Position numbers and translations under genes: made by a program | Shown: one piece after another, positions 18,044 through 26,365 of the stretch | How the letters are laid out: each line of letters begins with the position of its first letter | Numbering within the stretch: position 1 is the stretch's first letter | Origin: Mangrovimicrobium sp033283385 | Lineage (GTDB): Bacteria; Pseudomonadota; Gammaproteobacteria; Pseudomonadales; Halieaceae | DNA length: 64,000 nucleotides | NCBI GenBank assembly: GCA_033283385.1 | Contig: JAWMQQ010000003.1 | Coordinates: 620,001 to 684,000, forward strand | Reading direction: 5' to 3' | The notes under the pieces: generated by a model | Seen by the model: the letters and a program-made list of their open reading frames with translations, nothing else | Database searches by the model: none | What the model was told of the DNA's origin: nothing

Positions 18044-18190
18044 GTGGATAAGAAGCCGGACCTGATGATAATCCTGATGGCGGTCTTTGGTTTGGGGCTA
18101 GTCATAACATTGATGCTGCCGATGGCTGCCAATGACACCGTGGCCGCCCCGGCCTCGGAACTGCAAGCAGGCGTTATCGTCGACAACTGA
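18044..18190 (+). CDS. Small single-pass membrane protein, 48 residues
   Basis: The GTG-started frame encodes a basic N-terminus (MDKKPD), one hydrophobic segment (about 7-28, LMIILMAVFGLGLVITLM) and a short tail rich in Ala and Val that ends VIVDN. A purine-rich GAGAG lies about nine bases upstream. I do not recognise the family. The AT-rich promoter-like region and hairpin upstream support a real transcript. It converges on fau, ending 14 bases before the end of that gene. Confidence 0.55.
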   Translation: MDKKPDLMIILMAVFGLGLVITLMLPMAANDTVAAPASELQAGVIVDN

Positions 18191-18204
18191 GCGCAGGCGC
18201 AGAT

Positions 18205-18783
18205 TCAGGCCCTGCAATCGACCAGGGCCTGCTCCGTCGCGACAAAATCCAGATCGATATCCCAGGGCTCGGCCGGAAGGCCCGCCAGTTCCTGCGCCGC
18301 GAAGGCCAGGCCCACTTTCAGCACACCCGACACTCCCGCGAGACTGCGATCATAGAAGCCGCCGCCCATGCCCAGGCGCTGCCCGCGGCGAGTCCAGCCC
18401 ACCAGCGGTAACAGCACTGCATCCAGTTCCCCTGCTTCACATAGACCGGTCGCTGCGGTCGGCTCCCCGATACCGTAGCGGTTGTTCACCAGCTCGTCGC
18501 CGGGTGCCCACGGCGCGAAGTGCAGCGAATTGTCCTCGCGGATGACCGGCAGGTAGAGCGCCTTGCCTGCGGCATGCAGCTGCGCCAGCAGCGGCGCCGG
18601 GTCGATTTCCGCATTGGCAGCGAGATAGCCGGCGACCCGCCGGATGCCCGGCCAGTCGGGAATGGCGCAGATGTGCCCGTGCAGGGCATCGGCCGCAAGC
18701 GTTCTGTGATGAAGGGGGATTTGCTGGCGCACTGCGCGCAGGTCCTGGCGCAGTTGCTGTTTGCTGGGTCCTGTCTGTGGCAT
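18205..18783 (-). CDS. fau: 5-formyltetrahydrofolate cyclo-ligase
   Basis: 192 residues. It converts 5-formyl-THF to 5,10-methenyl-THF with ATP. The C-terminal signature GQRLGMGGGFYDR and the basic N-terminal RQDLRAVRQQ are those of the family. It lies directly downstream of the 6S RNA gene on the same strand, the arrangement known in Escherichia coli (zapA-ssrS-fau), and is probably made from a read-through transcript. Confidence 0.95.
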   Translation of the reverse strand: MPQTGPSKQQLRQDLRAVRQQIPLHHRTLAADALHGHICAIPDWPGIRRVAGYLAANAEIDPAPLLAQLHAAGKALYLPVIREDNSLHFAPWAPGDELVNNRYGIGEPTAATGLCEAGELDAVLLPLVGWTRRGQRLGMGGGFYDRSLAGVSGVLKVGLAFAAQELAGLPAEPWDIDLDFVATEQALVDCRA

Positions 18784-18802
18784 GTGGTGACTGTTGACCC
18801 TG

Positions 18803-18984
18803 AAAGATTCCCGGCGTACCGCTGACAGCGCTGCCCTTGAACCCGATGGTTCAAGGAGGGGGCCTCCGCACTGTTTCAGGCTTTCCGGTCAGTCGCCGGA
18901 CCTGCACACCAACAGCAACGGGATGCCCCCGGGTTAAAAATATCGGCTCGAGGACTGTCTGCCTGGCGCATACGCCAGGGATCT
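18803..18984 (-). ncRNA. ssrS: 6S RNA
   Basis: About 182 nt, close to the 184 nt of E. coli 6S RNA. The minus strand shows the conserved GAGCCGATATTT motif and the near-3' hairpin CCTTGAACC-ATC-GGGTTCAAGG (18834-18856). A closing helix forms between AGATCCCTGGCG at the 5' end and CGCCGGGAATCTT at the 3' end. It lies between zapA and fau, the standard location. 6S RNA sequesters the sigma-70 RNA polymerase holoenzyme. The exact ends are estimated from the -10 box and the terminal helix. Confidence 0.92.
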
Positions 18985-18990
18985 TCGCGC

Positions 18991-18996
18991 ATTATA
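18991..18996 (-). promoter_or_regulatory. -10 box of 6S RNA
   Basis: A perfect TATAAT on the minus strand, six bases before the predicted 6S start at about 18984. The -35 region at the right spacing is poor (CGAACT). Confidence 0.6.
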
Positions 18997-19069
18997 GCGT
19001 AGGCCTGCGGGCGAGTTCGCCCTTGATTTTTCGGGAAAGGCCGCGACAGCTTCGGGAAAGGCGGCAGGG

Positions 19070-19393
19070 TCAGCCGATTTCGAGCTGGCGCAGGTGGTAC
19101 AGCGCATCGTCGAGCTTGCGGTGCAGGCGATCCACGCCAGCGTTGTCCACATCCGGGGCGGACTGCTCACCGCCGGATTGCTCCGAGGCCTGCAGCAGTT
19201 CGTAGCTGATGTTGAGCGCGGCCATCACCGCGATGCGCTCCAGGCCGATGACCTTGCCCGAGTCGCGGATGCTGCGCATCTGCTTGTCGAGGTACTTGGC
19301 GGAGACAACCAGTTCCGCCTCCTGCTCTTCCGGGCAGGCGACCTGGTATTCCTTGTCGAGAATCTTGACCGTGACTGTGTTGGGTGGGCTCAC
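19070..19393 (-). CDS. zapA: Cell division protein ZapA
   Basis: 107 residues. The N-terminal half (TVTVKILDKEYQVACPEEQEAEL) is the ZapA globular domain and the C-terminal half is a coiled coil. ZapA binds FtsZ and bundles its filaments at the division site. It follows the TIGR02449-type gene by four bases, and 6S RNA lies downstream. Confidence 0.95.
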   Translation of the reverse strand: MSPPNTVTVKILDKEYQVACPEEQEAELVVSAKYLDKQMRSIRDSGKVIGLERIAVMAALNISYELLQASEQSGGEQSAPDVDNAGVDRLHRKLDDALYHLRQLEIG

Positions 19394-19397
19394 GGGA

Positions 19398-19598
19398 TTA
19401 CTCCATGGTGCGCAAGCGGGTGATCATGGCCTCGACTTTGGAGCGGGCCATTTCGTTTTTGTCGATGAGGTCCTGTCGCTCCCGCTGCCAACCGGCACTC
19501 TGGGTTTTCAGCTGCTGGTTCTCACGGTTCAGTTGCTGGCACAGATTGATCAGCTCGTCGATTTTCTGTTCCAGGGCTTTCAGTTGCTTGTCTGCCAT
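19398..19598 (-). CDS. TIGR02449-type short coiled-coil protein
   Basis: 66 residues, almost entirely heptad-like coiled coil (LKALEQKIDELINLCQQLNRENQQLK). Proteins of this size and composition regularly precede zapA in gammaproteobacteria; some are called ZapB-like, but the function is not established here. First gene of the zapA operon, with a good promoter 35 bases upstream. Confidence 0.85.
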   Translation of the reverse strand: MADKQLKALEQKIDELINLCQQLNRENQQLKTQSAGWQRERQDLIDKNEMARSKVEAMITRLRTME

Positions 19599-19632
19599 GT
19601 AGATGTACTGGTGTTAGCCTGACAGGAGTTTT

Positions 19633-19661
19633 ACTATAAGGGCGCCGCAGGTTGAGGTCAA
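19633..19661 (-). promoter_or_regulatory. Predicted sigma-70 promoter of the zapA operon
   Basis: On the minus strand, -35 TTGACC (19656-19661) and -10 TATAGT (19633-19638) are 17 bases apart, ending 34 bases before the first start codon. Confidence 0.65.
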
Positions 19662-19759
19662 CGAAACAAAATCAATGAAAATCAAAAGCCTGCCGAGCAT
19701 ATTTCGATTCTTGTCACAACTGCCATCGGGGGCGGCAACAGGGGCCCCGGGAGCGCGGA

Positions 19760-20332
19760 ATGTCCGACTTTTTTGATCAGCAAATTGCGGTTTTCGATTT
19801 CGACGAAGTGGCCGGCCACCTTCTGGAGCAGGGCCTGGATGTCAGCCCCTCCGGCCTGCACGGCTGCCTCTGCGGCCTGCTTGCCGCAGGCGCCCCCGGA
19901 GAGCCGGAGGCGGGCCTCGCGTTGCTGAACCAGGCCATGGATATCGACCTGCACGGCGAACTGGCGGGCCTGGCCATCCAGCTTTACGAGGTCTCGGCGG
20001 CGGCGATGGAGGACGAGGAGTTCGACTTTCACCCGCTGCTGCCCGACGACGACACCGAGATCGAGGTGCGCACCCAGGCGCTGGCGGACTGGACGCGGGC
20101 GTTCATCAGCGGCTACACCCAGGTGAGCCGCACCAGCGTGCAGCAGGACAGCGGCGAGATCCTGCGCGATTTCGCCGTCATCGCCCAGGCCGGTATCGAC
20201 GAGGACGCCAGCGAAGACGAGTCCGAGGAAAGCTACCTCGAACTGGTCGAGTACCTGCGCTTCGCCGCCCTCAATGTGTTCATGGACAGCCGCGCCGGGC
20301 ACGAGGGGCAGGACAAGCCCGCGCTGCATTGA
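19760..20332 (+). CDS. ygfB: UPF0149/YgfB family protein
   Basis: 190 residues, acidic and helical, with the YgfB features GLHGCLCGLLAAG near the N-terminus, LADWTRAFISGY in the middle and EYLRFAALNVFMD at the end. The function is not settled; the family is regularly found beside pepP and ubiH. It is divergent from the zapA operon and ten bases before pepP. Confidence 0.93.
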   Translation: MSDFFDQQIAVFDFDEVAGHLLEQGLDVSPSGLHGCLCGLLAAGAPGEPEAGLALLNQAMDIDLHGELAGLAIQLYEVSAAAMEDEEFDFHPLLPDDDTEIEVRTQALADWTRAFISGYTQVSRTSVQQDSGEILRDFAVIAQAGIDEDASEDESEESYLELVEYLRFAALNVFMDSRAGHEGQDKPALH

Positions 20333-20341
20333 GGACCCGCC

Positions 20342-21700
20342 ATGCTGCAGTTTGAAGCTACCGCCACCGAGAAACCTCGCCCGCGCATCGGCAACGGCGA
20401 GTACGCCCGCCGGCGCCGCCGCCTGGTGGACATGATGGAGCCCAACAGCATCGCCATCATTCCCTCGGCGCGGGAGGTCACGCGCTCGCGCGATACCGAA
20501 TACCCCTTTCGCCAGGACAGTGACTTCAACTACCTCAGCGGCTTTCGCGAGCCGGACGCGGTGCTGGTGCTGATTCCCGGTCGCGCCCACGGCGAATTCG
20601 TCATGTTCTGCCGCGAGCGCGATCCCGCGCTGGAGCTATGGCACGGCTACCGCGCCGGGCCGGAGGGTGTCTGCGCGGATTTCGGCGCGGACGACGCCTT
20701 TCCCATCGGCGACATCGACGAGATCCTGCCCGGCCTGATCGAGGGCCGCGAGCGGGTGTACTACTCCATGGGCCGCAGCGCGGGCTTCGACCGCCGCATC
20801 ATGGGCTGGGTGAACACCATTCGCAGCAAGGAAGCCAGCGGTGCCGTACCCCCCGGCGAATTTACCGACCTGGACCACATGCTGCACGACCTGCGCCTGA
20901 TCAAGAGCGCCGCGGAGCAACGCCTGATGCGCCGCGCCGGTCAGATCAGCGCCGCGGCGCACCGCCACCTGATGCAGTTCTGCCGGCCGGGCATGTACGA
21001 ATACGAGCTGGAGGGCGAGCTGCACCATCGCTTCGTGCGCGGCGGCGCGCGCTTCCCGGCCTACCCGTCCATTGTCGGCGGCGGCCGCAATGCCTGCATC
21101 CTGCACTACGTCGAGAACGCTGCGCGCCTGCGCGACGGCGACCTGGTGCTGGTGGATGCCGGCTGCGAGTACGACTACTACGCCTCGGATGTCACCCGCA
21201 CCTTCCCGGTGGGGGGTAAGTTCAGTCCCGAACAGCGGCAAGTCTACGACCTGGTGCTCGCTGCCCACGAGGCGGCGCTGGCGCAGGTCCGCGCCGGCAA
21301 CCACTGGAACCAGCCCCACGACGCCAGCGTGGAAGTGATCACCCGCGGCCTGGTGGAACTCGGGCTGTTGGAGGGCGAGCCGGAAGAGCTGGTCGCCGCC
21401 GGCGCCTACCGCGAGTACTACATGCACAAGGTCGGGCACTGGCTGGGCCTGGATGTCCACGATGTCGGCGATTACCGGGTGGGCGAGGAGTGGCGCGTGC
21501 TGGAGCCGGGCATGGTGATGACGGTCGAGCCCGGTATTTATATCTCGCCGGACAACACCAGCGTGGCGCGCAAGTGGCGCGGCATCGGTGTGCGTATCGA
21601 GGACGACGTGCTGGTGACCCGTGAGGGTTGCGAGCTGCTCACCGCGGGTGCACCGCGGCACGCCGACGAGATCGAGGCGCTGATGGCTGCCGCGCGATGA
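20342..21700 (+). CDS. pepP: Xaa-Pro aminopeptidase
   Basis: 452 residues. It removes N-terminal residues before proline. The N-terminal aminopeptidase-P domain (with SRDTEYPFRQDSDFNYLSGF) and the C-terminal pita-bread metalloprotease domain are both complete. Metal ligands lie in VDAGCEYDYYASDVTRTFP, HWLGLDVHDVG, TVEPGIYIS and RIEDDVLV. The TGA overlaps the ubiH ATG (ATGA), suggesting coupling. Confidence 0.97.
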   Translation: MLQFEATATEKPRPRIGNGEYARRRRRLVDMMEPNSIAIIPSAREVTRSRDTEYPFRQDSDFNYLSGFREPDAVLVLIPGRAHGEFVMFCRERDPALELWHGYRAGPEGVCADFGADDAFPIGDIDEILPGLIEGRERVYYSMGRSAGFDRRIMGWVNTIRSKEASGAVPPGEFTDLDHMLHDLRLIKSAAEQRLMRRAGQISAAAHRHLMQFCRPGMYEYELEGELHHRFVRGGARFPAYPSIVGGGRNACILHYVENAARLRDGDLVLVDAGCEYDYYASDVTRTFPVGGKFSPEQRQVYDLVLAAHEAALAQVRAGNHWNQPHDASVEVITRGLVELGLLEGEPEELVAAGAYREYYMHKVGHWLGLDVHDVGDYRVGEEWRVLEPGMVMTVEPGIYISPDNTSVARKWRGIGVRIEDDVLVTREGCELLTAGAPRHADEIEALMAAAR

Positions 21701-22944
21701 GCGATCAGCGCGACATCGTCATCGCCGGCGGCGGCATGGCCGGTATCAGTCTCGCCCTGCAGCTGGCGCATTCGCTGCCCTCTTCCGTCCGTATCGCGCT
21801 GGTCGAAAATTTCCCGCTGCCAGCGGCGCAATCCGCCGGCCAGTATCACCCCTCTTTCGATGCGCGCTCGACCGCGCTGAGCTATTCCAGCCAGCTGATC
21901 TACCAGCGCCTGGGTCTGTGGCCGGCACTGGAACAGCACGCCTGCCCGATCGAGACCATCCACGTGTCCAACCGCGGCCGCTTCGGCAGCACCCTGATGC
22001 GCGCGCAGGACTACGGCTGGCCGGCGCTTGGCCATGTGGTGGAGAACGCCTGGCTGGGGCGCTGTCTCGCCGGCGCCCTGCACGAGCAAGCCGGGCAGGA
22101 CGCCGCCGCGATCGAGGTGATCAGTCCCGCCCGGGTCGACAGCGCCCGCGCAGCGGATGGGCGACTGGAGCTTTCCATCGCAGGTGAGCGGGCGCAGGTA
22201 CTGCGCGCCGACCTGTTGGTAGTGGCCGATGGCGCGAACTCCGGCCTGCGCGAGAGCCTGGGTATGGCGGCCAGCGAAAAGTCCTACGGCCAGCACGCCC
22301 TGATCGCGAATATCGCCAGTGCCCGGCCCCACAACGGCTGTGCCTTCGAGCGCTTTACCCGCGACGGGCCACTGGCCCTGCTGCCGCTGCCGGGAGTGAG
22401 CGGCGCGCCGCGGCGCAGCGCGCTGGTGTGGACACTGGACCCGGCGCAATGCGCGCATTACCGGGACTGCCCCGAGAATGAATTCCTGGATGCCCTGCAG
22501 CAGCGCTTCGGCTACCGCCTGGGCCGCCTGCAGCAGGTGGGCGAGCGCCACAGTTACCCCCTGTCACTGGTCCGGGCATCCGAGCAGGTGCGCCAGTCGG
22601 TGGTGGTGATGGGCAACGCGGCGCACGCGCTGCACCCGGTTGCCGGGCAGGGCTTCAACCTGGCGCTGCGCGATGTGGCGGTGCTGGCGGACACGCTGGC
22701 CGCAGCGATGGCCGCCGGCGAAGGCGTTGGCGACCTCGCGGTGCTGCAGCGCTACGAGCAGGCCCAGCGCGAGGACCAGCAGCGCACCATCAGCTTCAGC
22801 GATTACCTGCCCGCCGTGTTTTCGCGCACGGACCCCCTGCTTGGCCTGGTGCGTGATCTCGCGCTATCCGGCCTGGACGTGTTGCCCGCCCTCAAGCAGC
22901 GTTTTGTGCGCCGCGCCGCGGGCGTAGCCGGGATGCAGGACTGA
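21697..22944 (+). CDS. ubiH: 2-octaprenyl-6-methoxyphenol hydroxylase (UbiH)
   Basis: 415 residues from ATG 21697, which overlaps the pepP stop. A flavin hydroxylase with the FAD-binding GGGMAGISLALQLA at the N-terminus, the DG motif VADGANSGLRESLG and the second FAD motif GNAAHALHPVAGQGFNLALRD. In the family it hydroxylates C1 of the ubiquinone precursor ring. A longer frame from 21628 is open, but the Rossmann motif position favours 21697. Assignment as UbiH rather than another UbiH/I/F member rests on its place after pepP. Confidence 0.93.
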   Translation: MSDQRDIVIAGGGMAGISLALQLAHSLPSSVRIALVENFPLPAAQSAGQYHPSFDARSTALSYSSQLIYQRLGLWPALEQHACPIETIHVSNRGRFGSTLMRAQDYGWPALGHVVENAWLGRCLAGALHEQAGQDAAAIEVISPARVDSARAADGRLELSIAGERAQVLRADLLVVADGANSGLRESLGMAASEKSYGQHALIANIASARPHNGCAFERFTRDGPLALLPLPGVSGAPRRSALVWTLDPAQCAHYRDCPENEFLDALQQRFGYRLGRLQQVGERHSYPLSLVRASEQVRQSVVVMGNAAHALHPVAGQGFNLALRDVAVLADTLAAAMAAGEGVGDLAVLQRYEQAQREDQQRTISFSDYLPAVFSRTDPLLGLVRDLALSGLDVLPALKQRFVRRAAGVAGMQD

Positions 22945-22945
22945 T

Positions 22946-24163
22946 ATGGCGGGCGTAGAACGGCATGACGTGATCATCGTCGGCGCCGGCATCGCCGGTT
23001 CGGCGCTGGCGCTCGCCCTGGCGGACTGCGGACTGGATGTCGCGCTGGTCGAGGCGCGGCCCCTGCAGCGCGTAACCCTGCCCGAAGAACGCGACCCCCG
23101 CAGTTTTGACCAGCGGGTCAGCGCGTTGACCCCGGCCTCGGTCGCCTTTCTCGAAAACCTGGGAGCCTGGGCAGCGATCAATGCCTACCGGCACTGCCCG
23201 TACACCCATATGACGGTCTGGGACGCCGAGGGCACCGGCGCGATCGAGTTCGACCGGACGGAGATGCAGGTGCCGGCGCTGGGCCATATCGTGGAGAACC
23301 GGGCCATCATCGACGCCCTGCTGGCGCGGCTGGAACAGAAACCGGCGATACACCGGGTCAGCCCTGCCAGTGTGGAGGCAATCACCCGCGAAGACGGAGG
23401 CGACATGCGCCTGGCGCTGGCGAACGGCGGTGCGCTGCAGGCCGCGCTGGTGGTCGGTGCGGACGGCGCCGTGTCCCGGGTGCGCAGCATGCTCGGCTTC
23501 GAGTCGCGCGAGTGGGACTACGGCCATCGCGCCATCGTCGCCACGATTCGCACGGAGCGCTCCCACTGCGATACCGCGTGGCAGCGCTTCCTGCCCAGTG
23601 GCCCGCTGGCGCTGCTGCCGCTGCCGGGTTCGGACGACGAACATTTTTGCTCGATCGTCTGGTCCATCCAGGATGATCTGGCGGAACCCCTGTTGGCCAT
23701 GGGCGACGACGAGTTCTGCGCCGCGCTGGGCGATGCCAGCGAACACTGCCTGGGCGAGATCCTGGCGGTTGGCGCGCGCGGCGCGTTTCCGCTGCGCCAG
23801 CGACACGCGCTGGACTACGTACAGCCCGGTGCGGCCCTGGTGGGCGACGCCGCCCACACCATCCACCCGCTGGCCGGGCAGGGTATCAACCTGGGGCTGT
23901 CGGACGTGGCGGTGCTCGGCCGCGAGCTGGCGCGGGCGCGGGAGCTTGGAATTCCCCCGGGTAGCCTGCAGGTCCTGCGTCGCTACCAGCGCCAGCGCAA
24001 GGGCGAGAACCTGCTGATGATGGCCGCCATGGAGGGCTTCAAGCACCTTTTCGAGCAACCCTCCCTGCCCCTGCGCTGGCTGCGCAATGCCGGCATGCGC
24101 GGTGTGGGCGGTATTCCCCCGCTGAAGCAGCGTTTGATGCGCCACGCCATGGGCATCTCCTGA
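22946..24163 (+). CDS. UbiI/VisC-type ubiquinone flavin hydroxylase
   Basis: 405 residues, a second member of the UbiH/UbiF/UbiI/VisC family. The N-terminal VGAGIAGSALALALAD, the DG motif VGADGAVSRVRSMLG and GDAAHTIHPLAGQGINLGLSD are intact. It begins one base after ubiH, matching the pepP-ubiH-visC order in which the second enzyme is UbiI, the C5 hydroxylase. Which ring position it uses cannot be read from the sequence. Confidence 0.9.
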   Translation: MAGVERHDVIIVGAGIAGSALALALADCGLDVALVEARPLQRVTLPEERDPRSFDQRVSALTPASVAFLENLGAWAAINAYRHCPYTHMTVWDAEGTGAIEFDRTEMQVPALGHIVENRAIIDALLARLEQKPAIHRVSPASVEAITREDGGDMRLALANGGALQAALVVGADGAVSRVRSMLGFESREWDYGHRAIVATIRTERSHCDTAWQRFLPSGPLALLPLPGSDDEHFCSIVWSIQDDLAEPLLAMGDDEFCAALGDASEHCLGEILAVGARGAFPLRQRHALDYVQPGAALVGDAAHTIHPLAGQGINLGLSDVAVLGRELARARELGIPPGSLQVLRRYQRQRKGENLLMMAAMEGFKHLFEQPSLPLRWLRNAGMRGVGGIPPLKQRLMRHAMGIS

Positions 24164-24173
24164 CGCTGCTGTA

Positions 24174-24201
24174 TTGTTTTTCACAAGTTGGCAGTTAGAA
24201 T
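24174..24201 (+). promoter_or_regulatory. Predicted promoter of gcvH
   Basis: -35 TTGTTT (24174-24179) and -10 TAGAAT (24196-24201) with a 16-base spacer, 45 bases before the gcvH start. Confidence 0.45.
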
Positions 24202-24246
24202 GAGCCGGTCACCAGCCCACAGTCGCCATCCAGAGGACGCCCCCCA

Positions 24247-24639
24247 ATGAGCCAGACGCCCAGCGAATTGAGATATGCCAAGAGCCACGAGTGGGCCCGT
24301 CTCGAAGAGGACGGCACGGTCACGGTGGGCATTACCGATCACGCGCAGCACGCCCTGGGTGACGTGGTGTTCGTCGAGCTTCCCGAGATGGGCAGCACGC
24401 TCTCCGCCGGCGACGAGGCCGGTGTGGTGGAGTCGGTGAAGGCGGCCTCGGATATTTACGCGCCAGTGAGCGGCGAGGTCATCGCCATCAACGAACAGCT
24501 GGAGGACGAGCCTGAAACCGTCAACAGCGACCCCTACAACGACGGCTGGTTCTTCAAGCTGGCGCCCTCGGACACCACCGAACTGGAAGACCTGCTCTCC
24601 GCCGACGATTACAAAGAGGCCTGCGAAGAGGACGACTGA
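24247..24639 (+). CDS. gcvH: Glycine cleavage system H protein
   Basis: 130 residues. It carries aminomethyl between GcvP and GcvT on a lipoyl arm; the lipoylated residue is Lys65 in VESVKAASDIYAP. The remaining sequence (HEWARLEEDGTVTVGITDHAQ, NDGWFFKLAPSD) is standard. No gcvT or gcvP is beside it, so the other subunits must be elsewhere. It precedes the rlmI-like gene by 31 bases. Confidence 0.96.
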   Translation: MSQTPSELRYAKSHEWARLEEDGTVTVGITDHAQHALGDVVFVELPEMGSTLSAGDEAGVVESVKAASDIYAPVSGEVIAINEQLEDEPETVNSDPYNDGWFFKLAPSDTTELEDLLSADDYKEACEEDD

Positions 24640-24670
24640 TCCTCCCGCGGCGGCCACTGGCCGTACTCCC

Positions 24671-25861
24671 GTGACTCTCCCATCTGACCTCTACCTGCGC
24701 CAGGGCGCCGAGCGCCGCCTGCGCGGCGGCCACCTGTGGGTCTACTCCAACGAGGTGGATACCGGGCGTACGCCGCTGGGCAGCTTCGCCGCGGGCGACC
24801 TCGTGCACGTGCACAGCGCGCGCGGCGACCTGCTCGGCAGCGCCTATATGGACCCGCACTCGCTGATCTGCGCCCGCCTCTACGCGCCGGGAGAGTCCCG
24901 CTTGTTCGACGAGGCACTGTGCACCCAGCGCCTGCAATCCGCACTGGCGGGTCGCGCGGCTGCTTTCGATGCCCCCTTCTACCGCCTGGCCTACGGCGAT
25001 AGCGACGGCCTGCCGGGTGTGGTCGTGGACCGCTTCGGCGACTATTGCGTGGTGCAGCTGAACAACGCGGGCGCCGAATGTCACGGCGCGCCACTGCTCT
25101 CGGCCCTCGAGGAACTGCTGCAGCCCGCGGGCATCCTGCTGCGCGGGGATAGCCGCGAGCGCCGCGAGGGCGGCCTCGCCCACGCCGCTGAAGTCGTCTC
25201 AGGCGAGGTGCCGGAACAGGTGCAGTTGGAAGAGAATGGCGTGCGCTTCCTGGCCCCGGTGCACAGCGGCCAGAAAACCGGCTGGTTTTACGACCACCGC
25301 ATGGGCCGTGCAAAGCTCGCCCGCCGGGTGGCTGGCAAGACGGTGCTCGACGTCTATTCCTACATCGGCGGCTGGGGCGTGCAGGCCGGAGTGTTCGGCG
25401 CTGCCGCCGTCACCTGTGTGGACAGTTCCGCCACGGCGCTGGAGGGTGTGCTCGCCAATGCCCGGCTCAACGGCATCGAGGACAGGGTGTCGGTTCAGCG
25501 CGGCTCGGCGCCGGAGGTCATGCAGGGCATGATCGAGGCCGGGAGGCAGTTCGACGTGGCGATTCTCGACCCGCCGGCCTTTATCCAGCGGCGCAAGGAC
25601 ATCAAGAAGGGGCTGACAGCCTACCGCCGCATCTACGAGCTGGGCCTGCGCCTGTTGCCCCCGGGCGGCCTGCTGGTGGCGGGTTCCTGCTCCATGCACC
25701 TCACCCGCCCCGACATGCTGGCCACCATCGCCCAGGCTGCGGTCCGCGCCGGCTGCCGTGTCCAGGTGGTCGAGCAGAGCGCCCAGGGCGCCGATCACCC
25801 CATCCACCCGGCGATTCCCGAGACCGAATACCTGAAAGGCATGTTCGTACGCCGCCTGTAG
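24671..25861 (+). CDS. rlmI: RlmI-like 23S rRNA (cytosine) methyltransferase
   Basis: 396 residues from a GTG start. An N-terminal PUA domain (GGHLWVYSNEVD and following) is followed by a RlmI/RlmK-type SAM methyltransferase: SGQKTGWFYDHR, motif I VLDVYSYIGGWGVQAGVFGA and the catalytic-region LDPPAFIQRRKD. RlmI makes m5C1962 in E. coli 23S rRNA. The family contains several close subgroups, so the exact site is not certain. Confidence 0.85.
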   Translation: MTLPSDLYLRQGAERRLRGGHLWVYSNEVDTGRTPLGSFAAGDLVHVHSARGDLLGSAYMDPHSLICARLYAPGESRLFDEALCTQRLQSALAGRAAAFDAPFYRLAYGDSDGLPGVVVDRFGDYCVVQLNNAGAECHGAPLLSALEELLQPAGILLRGDSRERREGGLAHAAEVVSGEVPEQVQLEENGVRFLAPVHSGQKTGWFYDHRMGRAKLARRVAGKTVLDVYSYIGGWGVQAGVFGAAAVTCVDSSATALEGVLANARLNGIEDRVSVQRGSAPEVMQGMIEAGRQFDVAILDPPAFIQRRKDIKKGLTAYRRIYELGLRLLPPGGLLVAGSCSMHLTRPDMLATIAQAAVRAGCRVQVVEQSAQGADHPIHPAIPETEYLKGMFVRRL

Positions 25862-25993
25862 GCGCTATTGTGAAAAATTGCCTGTTTTTTAACCAGCAGC
25901 CCGCCGTGGCTGTACCATACTTAATGCTCGGCCCTATAAAAAGGCGCGCCACCAGTTGTTCCGCAAGCGAGTGCGCCAGAGGTAACGAGCAGC

Positions 25994-26347
25994 ATGAGAA
26001 GCAGTACAGCCAAGGGTTCGCGGGGAGCCAGCCCCTGCAGCCCAAACAGTGAAATGCTGGTAGTGGACACCTTTACCAAGCTGATCTTCGAGCTGGATTC
26101 GGATTTTACTCCGGTGGAGTTATCGGTGATCCAGGCGTTTCGCCTGGTCGACGAGAACGTGGTGATGGACTCCCACAGCGATATGGGCGCCTACCTGAGG
26201 GCACTGGGCGTTGAAGAGATGGTTGGCCTGGTCGACCAGGTCTGCCGCAAGCTGGCCAGCGAAGGCGCCGTCAACCCTTGCGACAAGTCGGCCAGCGGAA
26301 CTGGCGGCAGGTCGCGCCAGGCGCCGCGGCGACCGCAGCTGCACTGA
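25994..26347 (+). CDS. Hypothetical protein, 97-117 residues
   Basis: I do not recognise this protein. From ATG 26054 it encodes a compact, acidic, probably helical protein (VVDTFTKLIFELDSDFTPVE, QAFRLVDENVVMDSHSDMG, LGVEEMVGLVDQVCRKL) with a basic Arg/Pro-rich tail. The frame opens at ATG 25994, with GAGGT eleven bases upstream, but those first 20 residues look like low-complexity leader. The upstream 130 bases are AT-rich (CCCTATAAAAAGG), as a promoter would be. It converges on the RNase II gene with an 18-base gap. Confidence 0.6.
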   Translation: MRSSTAKGSRGASPCSPNSEMLVVDTFTKLIFELDSDFTPVELSVIQAFRLVDENVVMDSHSDMGAYLRALGVEEMVGLVDQVCRKLASEGAVNPCDKSASGTGGRSRQAPRRPQLH

Positions 26348-26365
26348 CGCTTACACCATCGACCA

